Of a stretch of 61,456 nucleotides of DNA, positions 55,310 through 61,456 are shown piece after piece (position 1 is the first letter of the stretch; every line of letters begins with the position of its first letter). The notes beneath the pieces were generated by a model, which was not told where the DNA came from, searched no databases, and saw only the letters and a list, made by a program, of their open reading frames with translations. Source of the DNA: Candidatus Omnitrophota bacterium (GTDB lineage Bacteria; Omnitrophota; Gorgyraeia; Gygaellales; Profunditerraquicolaceae); NCBI GenBank assembly GCA_026387315.1, contig JAPLLY010000022.1, positions 1 through 61,456 of the forward strand, written 5' to 3'. The translations under genes were made by a program, and so were the position numbers.

Positions 55310-56890
55310 CTACTGATGAACCTGGTAATCTATATCCGGAAAGAGATTGTCCTTATATTCAATATCCGCCAGCCAGTTGCCATCAATGTTATTAGACTTA
55401 ACCTCTTCATAAATCCGGTTAAACCTTAAAAGATGGTCTTTAGTGCGGCGCGCCGCGTAACTAGTATGGGTACCAGTGCCTAAAATAAATGCCCAATCCG
55501 AACTCTGCGCCAGGAGCAATTCACGTAAAGCCTGATTCAACGCCCGGCGAGCTAAACCCTGGGCGCCAGGATTATTCCTGGCCAGCTCACTCATACGCTC
55601 TGAGGCTACATGCAAGTGACGGTAAATCCAATCATTGTTTCCTTGCAGCCACATTTCCGAATACCCTTTATAACCCCAGCTGGAGAAAGACGGAGTAACT
55701 ACCTGATTACGCGGATTCTGATCTAAATATTCGCAAGGGGTGATCAAGCTAATTTCATTCTGGTCACAAGCAATTTTACGGAATAAAAAATCCAGCCACA
55801 TCGGGCCTTCATACCACCAATGCCCAAAAAGCTCAGCATCATAAGGCGAAACAAGAATCGGAGCCTTACCCATAAGGTCATTGAGATAACTTACTTGTTT
55901 CTGACGGTTAAACATAAAATTTCCCGCATGCTCCGCGCAACGTTCTTTGGCCCACTGCGCGACATAAGGCGCCTTATGGTTGCTAGTGCCGGTAATCCGG
56001 TAATATTTTATTCCCGTATTAATGCGTACTCCATCCGGATGAATATAAGGCTTGATATAATCAAACTCCAGATCGAAACCCACGTCCCGGTAAAATTCTC
56101 GATAGTTATAATCACCAGGATAGCCTTCGATAGAACTCCAGACCTGCTTTGAGGATTCCAGGTCCCGGCCAAAGGCGGCTACTCCGGTACCCTTACAATA
56201 AACCGGAGCAAACACCCCATATTTAGGGCGCGGAGTTCCATGCAATAGGCCATGCGCGTCCGTAAAAAAATAACGAATCCCTGCTTCTTTGAGTATTTCA
56301 TCGTGTCCCGGGCAAAAACCACACTCCGGCAGCCAAATACCCCTGGGCCTTCTGCCAAAGATACCTTCATAATGATCCGCGGCCACCTTTACCTGAGCGC
56401 GCACCGAATCGCGGCAAACATCCATCAACGGAAAGAATCCATGGGTAGCCCCACAGGTAACTATTTCTAACTTTCCTAAATCCTGGAATTTTTTAAAAGC
56501 CTGCACCAGATTAGAGTTATATTTCTGGAAAATCTCCCGGGCATGTGAAAATCTGTCAAAATACATTCCTGCCAGATTTTTGAAATCCGGCTGCCATTTT
56601 GTTCTCTCTATTTCTTTTTGGCTCAATTCAATAAGCTTATTGATATGCTTTAAATAACGCTCCTGCAACAAGGGGTCGGCAAGCATAGAAATAAGCGTAG
56701 GGCTTAAGGTCATGGTAATCCGAAAATCTATACCATCATTTACTAAACCCTGAAAAACAGAAATTAAGGGCACATAGGTTTCCGTGATTGCCTCATAAAG
56801 CCAATCCTCCTCTAAAAAATTTTCATGTTCCGGATGGCGCACAAAAGGCAGATGGCCATGTAAGACTAAGCAAAGGTATCCTTTAGGCAT
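55310..56890 (-). CDS. GH57 family glycoside hydrolase, 1,4-alpha-glucan branching enzyme type
   Basis: 526 residues, the length of bacterial GH57 branching enzymes (DUF1957 type). 'LVLHGHLPFVRHPE' at the N-terminus, nucleophile Glu189 in 'GIWLPECGFCPG' and acid Asp351 in 'SPYDAELFGHWWYEGP' fit. It would create alpha-1,6 branches in glycogen made by GlgA. The longest internal reading frames on the other strand are shadows. Lies between uppS and the DUF4912 gene, the latter often next to GH57 enzymes. Confidence 0.9.
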   Translation of the reverse strand: MPKGYLCLVLHGHLPFVRHPEHENFLEEDWLYEAITETYVPLISVFQGLVNDGIDFRITMTLSPTLISMLADPLLQERYLKHINKLIELSQKEIERTKWQPDFKNLAGMYFDRFSHAREIFQKYNSNLVQAFKKFQDLGKLEIVTCGATHGFFPLMDVCRDSVRAQVKVAADHYEGIFGRRPRGIWLPECGFCPGHDEILKEAGIRYFFTDAHGLLHGTPRPKYGVFAPVYCKGTGVAAFGRDLESSKQVWSSIEGYPGDYNYREFYRDVGFDLEFDYIKPYIHPDGVRINTGIKYYRITGTSNHKAPYVAQWAKERCAEHAGNFMFNRQKQVSYLNDLMGKAPILVSPYDAELFGHWWYEGPMWLDFLFRKIACDQNEISLITPCEYLDQNPRNQVVTPSFSSWGYKGYSEMWLQGNNDWIYRHLHVASERMSELARNNPGAQGLARRALNQALRELLLAQSSDWAFILGTGTHTSYAARRTKDHLLRFNRIYEEVKSNNIDGNWLADIEYKDNLFPDIDYQVHQ

Positions 56891-56909
56891 TATGATTTAG
56901 ACATTATGA

Positions 56910-57902
56910 TTATTTGGTTTCTCGAGTTACGGTTGGAGTAATAGCGCGCTCTTCTAATTTATCCGCGGAAGTTGCCTTAACCGGAATTACCTGTTTTCCA
57001 TCGGGTAGATAATAACGCAAGGTAAAAGTACCATCCGGCCTTAATTTAATAGGTACCCCCTGTACGGTTACTTTGGCATCTGCTTGCGTTGCTCCGTAAA
57101 CAATTAATTCACAATCCACTTTCAGCCAAAAATCTCTAGCCTCTTTAATCTCTTTCTTTACCGGGCTGCTGGATAGCCCCGAACTAAACAGGCCCTGCTT
57201 TATGCGTTCCTGCCAGGCGCCTCCAACTGGCGAGCTTTTGCCCAAACCAAAACCCATGCCATAAAGCCGGGCAAACATCTCATCAGGTATCATCCACTCT
57301 TCATCAGTAACCCAAGAAGGGCCATCTAATGGAGTTTGCACGACATTAGAGCGTAAAATAGTAATAAACCTGCCATCAGCCAACATTAATCCCAGGTCTA
57401 CACACCAAGCGCGGCCCGGGCCGGCCGTATCCACATACCAGCTATTAGCAAAATCATTAATCTGAATATCAAAAAACCTATTGGCATTAGATCCGTTAAA
57501 TATGATATTAGTAACGTCATAAACTCTTAAAACTTTTTCCGCGCGATAGAAATCATTACCTAATTTGCTCTTTAGGCCTTCTAAAGTCTGATCCCTCAGC
57601 TCCCAATAAGCATGCAGCCAACGCGAATCGCGAACCTGTAAAATAATTTTATCTTGACCATAGAAAGAAGGAAGCTCTTGCGGCATAGCCGCAGACCTGG
57701 CAGGGGCAAAACAGGTATTCTGCGAATGAGAAAATTTTGTATTAACTATAGCTGTTTCATAAAAGCTGGAAATGTTTTTGGACGGCTGCTTATCTGAAAC
57801 TTTTATCGGGAGTGATTTCTTTTTTAATCCAAGCTTAAACTTAGATTTTGCTTTAGCAATATTTTTCATCAAAATTTCTTTTGATTTTTTTAATATTTTC
57901 AT
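56910..57902 (-). CDS. DUF4912 domain protein
   Basis: 330 residues from the ATG at 57900-57902, with AAGGAGG 9 bases before. A basic N-terminus rich in Lys (about 1-40), a linker, then the DUF4912 part: 'QVRDSRWLHAYWELRDQTL', 'RVYDVTN', 'DIQINDFANSWYVDTAGPGR' and 'DGRFITILRSNVVQTP'. The C-terminal 'DFWLKVDCELIVYGATQADA' region resembles a second beta-sandwich. DUF4912 proteins often occur next to GH57 enzymes, as here, and may bind glucan; this is association, not proof. Confidence 0.85.
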   Translation of the reverse strand: MKILKKSKEILMKNIAKAKSKFKLGLKKKSLPIKVSDKQPSKNISSFYETAIVNTKFSHSQNTCFAPARSAAMPQELPSFYGQDKIILQVRDSRWLHAYWELRDQTLEGLKSKLGNDFYRAEKVLRVYDVTNIIFNGSNANRFFDIQINDFANSWYVDTAGPGRAWCVDLGLMLADGRFITILRSNVVQTPLDGPSWVTDEEWMIPDEMFARLYGMGFGLGKSSPVGGAWQERIKQGLFSSGLSSSPVKKEIKEARDFWLKVDCELIVYGATQADAKVTVQGVPIKLRPDGTFTLRYYLPDGKQVIPVKATSADKLEERAITPTVTRETK

Positions 57903-57916
57903 CACTTTCCGCCTCC

Positions 57917-58012
57917 TTGCCTGCCTAGGCAACACCAACGCAATTCCTCTTAGCGTTGGGTGTCAGCCCCATTAACAACACACCCGCGCAATACCAATTA
58001 GCGCGGGGTGCT
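57917..58012. repeat. CACCCCGCGC palindromes, third cluster
   Basis: TTGCCT-gcct-AGGCAA hairpin, then an ACACC-AACGC ... GCGTT-GGGTGT unit, then a standard CGCGC ... GCGCG unit. The AACGC/GCGTT stem and the TTGCCT/AGGCAA stem each differ from other copies by changes on both sides. Confidence 0.85.
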
Positions 58013-58016
58013 CCAA

Positions 58017-58039
58017 TAAAAAAGGGGATTCTCTCCCCT
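58017..58039 (-). terminator. Rho-independent terminator after the lipoprotein gene
   Basis: Minus strand AGGGGA-gagaa-TCCCCT followed by six or seven T, about 45 bases beyond the stop of the coiled-coil lipoprotein gene. Confidence 0.7.
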
Positions 58040-58082
58040 GATTATAAAACTATTCCTACCCTTGCTCTTTGCCCCCCTTATT

Positions 58083-58466
58083 TCATTTTTTAGATTTATT
58101 CCCATTTACCAAGGCTTGCTTTAAATCCTCTTCCAGGGTTTCTTTAAGCTTAGTTACCTTCTGCAACTCTTCTTTTAAACTCATACTTACCAGCTGATCC
58201 TGAACTAAATCTTTCTTGGCTGCCTCCAGTGCCACTTTTAGCTCTTGCACCTGGTCCTCTTTGGCCTTGGCTTTTTCTTCTAAGGCTGATTTCTCTTGCG
58301 CATATTTACTTGTTCTCTCTTCCAGGGCAAGGCGCGCAACCATCTCTTTATCGCGCGCGGCCTTCTGGCGTATCGCGCTATTGCAAGAACTAAGCGTGCC
58401 AAAAAAGAATACTGCCGATAATATCGCTAAAATTATTACGATACGATTTTTTAAAGCCTCACCCAT
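58083..58466 (-). CDS. Coiled-coil lipoprotein
   Basis: 127 residues. A hydrophobic signal region and lipobox 'LSSC' (Cys about 28), then a continuous charged helix with heptads ('KYAQEKSALEEKAKAKEDQV', 'LKEELQKVTKLKETLEEDLK'). Reminiscent of small Lpp-like or accessory lipoproteins; no family assigned. It lies between the OmpA-like gene and a terminator, so both envelope proteins may share a transcript, although a palindrome lies between. Confidence 0.75.
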   Translation of the reverse strand: MGEALKNRIVIILAILSAVFFFGTLSSCNSAIRQKAARDKEMVARLALEERTSKYAQEKSALEEKAKAKEDQVQELKVALEAAKKDLVQDQLVSMSLKEELQKVTKLKETLEEDLKQALVNGNKSKK

Positions 58467-58522
58467 TTTAATGAGCGCTTAACTTACGAATACGAAGTAT
58501 GAGTAAGTTAATGCGCGAATTA

Positions 58523-58576
58523 ACCCAGCACCAATTGTAAATTTAGCTTTAAGCTATGCTTCAATTGGTGCTGGGT
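58523..58576. repeat. CCCAGCACCAATTG palindrome
   Basis: 15-bp perfect arms ACCCAGCACCAATTG / CAATTGGTGCTGGGT. Compared with 34729-34780 the stem differs by paired changes (CACACC/GGTGTG against CAGCACC/GGTGCTG). Confidence 0.9.
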
Positions 58577-58588
58577 AAGTTCAGCCAA

Positions 58589-58621
58589 ATGACTTATGTT
58601 CGCTATCGCTCCATAAGTCAT
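58589..58621. repeat. ATGACTTATG hairpin
   Basis: 10-bp perfect arms ATGACTTATG / CATAAGTCAT with a 13-base loop (TTCGCTATCGCTC), right after the OmpA-like gene. Confidence 0.75.
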
Positions 58622-58629
58622 GGCTTCAC

Positions 58630-59280
58630 TTACTTAAGATTCTCTTGAGGTTCTTTTAATTCATAAGCACCCGTAGAATCACCCTTAACCTTGCTGATGT
58701 TAGGCAAAATAACTATCTCTACCCTGCGATTTTGTTTGCGGCCGCCTGAAGTCCCATTAGAAGCCAACGGGCGATATTCACCATACCCAATCGCTGAGAG
58801 GCGCTCCGGCGATATTCCCTGGTCATTTGCCAAATAATGTAAAACACTCAAGGCGCGCGCGGTAGAAAGCTCCCAATTAGACTTCCAGCCGCTCTGTTTA
58901 ATCGGAACATTATCCGTGTGGCCTTCTATACCTACGTTAAACTGCGCCATATTATCTTTTAATACCACTGACACTTTAGTGAGTAAATCAAACGCTTCAG
59001 GCCTAATCTTGGCTTTACCGGAATCAAATATTAGGTCTCCTACGACAGTAATCACCAGCCCCTTCTCCATCATCTGGAGTTTAATCTGTTTATCATTTAT
59101 CTCCTGGCCAAACTTCTGTTCCAGCAAGCCCTTGGAACGAGCAAGCTCATCCAGCTGGGCGCTTAGCTCTTGGATTTTTTGAGCATCAGAACGTTTACCG
59201 GCTTGAAAAATAAACGTACAACCCGTTAAACTAAAAGTTAGAAATAAAACTAATGCAAATTTAAGAAAATTATTTTTCAT
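58630..59280 (-). CDS. OmpA/MotB-domain lipoprotein
   Basis: 216 residues from the ATG at 59278-59280, preceded by GAGAGGT. Signal with lipobox 'SLTGC', a short coiled-coil (about 28-60), then an OmpA C-terminal domain: 'DLIFDSGKAKIRPEAFDLL', 'VGIEGHTDNVPI' and 'NGTSGGRKQNRRVEI' with the Asp and Arg that bind diaminopimelate of peptidoglycan. It ties the outer membrane to the wall, which supports a diderm envelope. Strong own promoter. The overall plan (coiled coil plus OmpA) is Pal-like or MotB-like, but no TM ion-channel helix is present. Confidence 0.88.
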   Translation of the reverse strand: MKNNFLKFALVLFLTFSLTGCTFIFQAGKRSDAQKIQELSAQLDELARSKGLLEQKFGQEINDKQIKLQMMEKGLVITVVGDLIFDSGKAKIRPEAFDLLTKVSVVLKDNMAQFNVGIEGHTDNVPIKQSGWKSNWELSTARALSVLHYLANDQGISPERLSAIGYGEYRPLASNGTSGGRKQNRRVEIVILPNISKVKGDSTGAYELKEPQENLK

Positions 59281-59309
59281 TCTTACCTCTCTTTCTTCAT
59301 TTGAACTTA

Positions 59310-59338
59310 AATATAACATAACCTGTTTTATTAGTCAA
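59310..59338 (-). promoter_or_regulatory. Strong sigma-70 type promoter of the OmpA-like gene
   Basis: Minus strand TTGACT (59333-59338), 17-base spacer, TATATT (59310-59315), 29 bases before the ATG. Confidence 0.8.
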
Positions 59339-59357
59339 GTGTTTTGTCCTCAACTAC

Positions 59358-60626
59358 TTAGATAAAAATAGTATCTTTCCTGGCGCTGCCTATCGAAACC
59401 ATAGTTATTTTGGCCCCCAACAGTTTTTGTAATTCTAATAGATAGGCGCGGGCATTAGGATGTAAATGTTTAAAAGATCTTGGCTTATTGCGCTGAGTTG
59501 GCCAACCCGGCATCTGCTTATAAACCGGAGCAACCTTACACAGTACCGCTAAATCAGAAGGAAACTCTCTAAAGATTTTACTCTTATATTTATAACCAGT
59601 GCAAATTTTTACCTTATCTAACCCGTCAAGCACATCCATCTTCATAATCGCCAGCTGGCTGATACCATTAAGCATCACTGATTCTTTAGCCATCACGGCA
59701 TCAAACCAACCACACCGGCGCGGCCGGCCAGTGGTCGCGCCAAACTCATTCCCTCTATCGCGCATAAATTTAGAAAAATCCGCGGCGAACTCCGTGGGAA
59801 AAGGGCCTTCGCCGACTCGCGTAGTATAAGCCTTGCAAACACCGATAATTTTATTAATCTTATCCGGAGATATCCCCGTGCCAATACAGGCGCCACCGGA
59901 GATCGTCGAGGAAGAAGTAACAAAAGGATAAGTCCCAAAATCAATATCCAGAAATGTCCCCTGCGCCCCCTCCAATAAAATATCTTTTTTTTCGCCGGCA
60001 GCCTTATTTAATAAGGCCGCGGTATTACAAATATAAGGAGCGAATAATTCACCGTACCTAAAATACTCCGAGTAGATCTTTTGAAAACTAAAACCCGGAT
60101 GCTGATAAACTTTTTTAAAAATCTCATTTTTTTCTTTAAGATTATCTCTAAGTTTATCTCTAAAAACATCGGGATTTAATAAATCAATTATCCGGATGCC
60201 GCAGCGGTTAATCTTATCCGCGTAACAAGGGCCGATACCTCTGCCAGTAGTACCAATTTTATTCTTTCTTCTGGCCTCGCGCAACTGATCCAAATTCTTA
60301 TGATACGGCATAATTAAGTGCGCTAAAGAAGAAATCTTAAAACGCCGTTTAAAATCAATGCTATTTTTACGCAGATCATTTAGCTCGCCCAAAAGTACCG
60401 CCGGATCAATAACTACCCCGTTACCAATACAACAAATCTTGCCAGGATGCAATATTCCCGAAGGGACAAGATGAAATATATACTGCCGCTTACCTACCAC
60501 TACGGTGTGGCCGGCGTTATTACCACCCTGGTAGCGCACGATATAATCTACTTTCTCAGAAAGGATATCAATTACTTTGCCTTTGCCTTCATCCCCCCAT
60601 TGCATTCCCACCAAAACTGTATTCAC
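59358..60626 (-). CDS. purA: Adenylosuccinate synthetase
   Basis: 422 residues. Forms adenylosuccinate from IMP and aspartate. 'GMQWGDEGKGKVID' with the P-loop-like GDEGKGK (11-17), 'GGNNAGHTVV', 'GTTGRGIGPCYADK', 'EGAQGTFLDIDFGTYPFVTS' and 'TTGRPRRCGWFD'. The start is GTG in AGGGCGGG-GTG-AAT, a shortened form of the arm seen at glgA, scpA, dxr and ispG; family alignment fixes it. Confidence 0.95.
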   Translation of the reverse strand: MNTVLVGMQWGDEGKGKVIDILSEKVDYIVRYQGGNNAGHTVVVGKRQYIFHLVPSGILHPGKICCIGNGVVIDPAVLLGELNDLRKNSIDFKRRFKISSLAHLIMPYHKNLDQLREARRKNKIGTTGRGIGPCYADKINRCGIRIIDLLNPDVFRDKLRDNLKEKNEIFKKVYQHPGFSFQKIYSEYFRYGELFAPYICNTAALLNKAAGEKKDILLEGAQGTFLDIDFGTYPFVTSSSTISGGACIGTGISPDKINKIIGVCKAYTTRVGEGPFPTEFAADFSKFMRDRGNEFGATTGRPRRCGWFDAVMAKESVMLNGISQLAIMKMDVLDGLDKVKICTGYKYKSKIFREFPSDLAVLCKVAPVYKQMPGWPTQRNKPRSFKHLHPNARAYLLELQKLLGAKITMVSIGSARKDTIFI

Positions 60627-60715
60627 CCCGCCCTTCCTTCCTATTTTCCCCAGCCTAATTTTTCCTAATAATATAGATACCCCCCGCCTTTACAGGCAGA
60701 GATCACCCGCTGAAT

Positions 60716-60757
60716 TAGACCTACGCGGTCTACATATATGTAGACCGCGTAGGTCTA
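60716..60757. repeat. Perfect 42-bp palindrome
   Basis: TAGACCTACGCGGTCTACAT-A and its exact reverse complement, centred at 60736/60737. Sister of 23433-23476. It lies in the gap before purA. Confidence 0.95.
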
Positions 60758-60784
60758 CAAAAGGACCAGGTTCATTTTTGCCCT

Positions 60785-61456
60785 TTACGGCGTCATGGTG
60801 AATATCTTATGCGCGATATCCGGATATTTAGCGATAAAGTTTAACTCATCATCAACCAGCGGCTTCTGATTATGCACATTAGCGTATCTAACCAGCTCCA
60901 ATATACGCGTAGCCTCCGCGTCATCCTTAAAAACCACCTCTAGTTTTTCATAAACGTTACGAAAGCCTTTGATCCCGGAATATTCTCCGGCAGTAATCTT
61001 TCTGCCGGTTTCAATTATTTCCGGCTCACCGCGTCCAAGCTCCTCAAAATCATAAAGTTCATAATTACGCCTGTCTTTTAACGCGCCATCAGCATGAATC
61101 CCCGATTCATGAGCAAAGGCATTGGCTCCTACGCCCGGCTGGTTAATCGGGATAGGAACGCCAAAAGCATAGGAAGCATATTTACAGATCTTCCAAGCCA
61201 TCTTTAAATTAATTTTTTCATCTAAATCATAACCACTCATCCCTTGGCCATATTTAATCGCTAAGATCACCGAAACTAAATCCGCGTTTCCTGCCCGCTC
61301 CCCCATACCATTCACGCAAGTATTAATGTAGGAATCCACCCCGGCATCACTGGCGGCTCTAGCGCCGGCAATAGAATTAGCTACCACTAACCCTAAATCA
61401 TTATGACAATGTACTTCAATAGGAAGCTGCACTTTCTTAGCCAATAATTCTATTCT
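60785..61456 (-). CDS. Homocitrate/2-isopropylmalate synthase family protein, 5' end outside the window
   Basis: The frame is open to the window edge, so the last 223 residues are seen. DRE-TIM metallolyase barrel features: 'EVHCHNDLGLVVANSIAGAR' with the HxD/N metal site, 'INTCVNGMGERAGNADLVSV', and 'FAHESGIHADGALKDRRNYE'. The C-terminus is short ('YPDIAHKIFTMTP') and has no LeuA-type regulatory domain, so it is closer to homocitrate synthase or Re-citrate synthase than to standard LeuA. Which substrate it uses cannot be read from the part seen. It precedes purA by about 160 bases of repeats. Confidence 0.8.
   Translation of the reverse strand, partial: RIELLAKKVQLPIEVHCHNDLGLVVANSIAGARAASDAGVDSYINTCVNGMGERAGNADLVSVILAIKYGQGMSGYDLDEKINLKMAWKICKYASYAFGVPIPINQPGVGANAFAHESGIHADGALKDRRNYELYDFEELGRGEPEIIETGRKITAGEYSGIKGFRNVYEKLEVVFKDDAEATRILELVRYANVHNQKPLVDDELNFIAKYPDIAHKIFTMTP

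Overview
The window looks like a piece of chromosome from an uncultivated, Gram-negative-type, probably strictly anaerobic bacterium. My best guess is Candidatus Omnitrophota (OP3) or a neighbouring phylum; this is inference, since no rRNA gene is present. Pointers are lipoproteins, an OmpA-like protein and RseP (two-membrane envelope); acetyl-CoA synthase AcsB with MetF, FolD and an FchA-like protein (Wood-Ljungdahl pathway); GlgA plus a GH57 branching-type enzyme and a DUF4912 protein (glycogen); and a very high load of short palindromic repeats. Almost every gene is on the minus strand; only rpmB and an unidentified fragment at the left edge are on plus.

Layout. 1-4.3 kb is a ragged accessory zone: two paralogous lipoproteins, two genes broken by single-base shifts in A runs, a possible PIN-like protein, a DUF6941 protein and many repeats. 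4.3-11 kb holds rpmB, recJ, argS, rsfS (apparently starting at AUA), a DUF5679 zinc protein, a CNNM/CBS membrane protein and an M16 peptidase. 11-18 kb is murA-trpG-trpD-trpC-trpF-(zinc-ribbon protein)-trpB-trpA without trpE. 17.9-26.9 kb carries prmC, prfA, rpmE, rho, coaE, glgA, polA and a TPR protein with a strong promoter and an 11-bp direct-repeat array. 27-33.4 kb carries acsB-metF and fchA-folD, separated by MITE-like elements. 33.4-36.6 kb is yraN-rnhB-rplS-trmD-tgt; 38-42.8 kb has queA, a GHL10-type protein, queH, ruvB and scpA. 42.9-55.3 kb runs uppS-cdsA-dxr-rseP-ispG-(cpaF)-proS-nusA-infB-trpS in transcription order. 55.3-61.5 kb has the GH57 enzyme, DUF4912, a lipoprotein, OmpA-like protein, purA and a truncated homocitrate/isopropylmalate synthase-family gene.

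Genes working together: MetF, FolD and FchA run the folate one-carbon (methyl) branch and AcsB joins methyl, CO and CoA. Tgt, QueA and QueH are three steps of queuosine tRNA modification. TrpG/D/C/F/B/A turn chorismate into tryptophan once a TrpE is supplied from elsewhere. Dxr and IspG feed the MEP pathway that UppS extends.

The most unusual signal is the repeat population. Several palindromic families sit exactly at gene junctions and supply coding punctuation: stop codons or last residues of DUF6941, trpF, polA, trmD, ispG and scpA; an in-frame stretch of RuvB residues; and a recurring arm that carries both a Shine-Dalgarno-like AGAAGG and the GTG start codon of glgA, scpA, dxr and ispG (with a shorter version at purA). 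Some stems show compensatory base changes between copies, which suggests the hairpin itself is kept.
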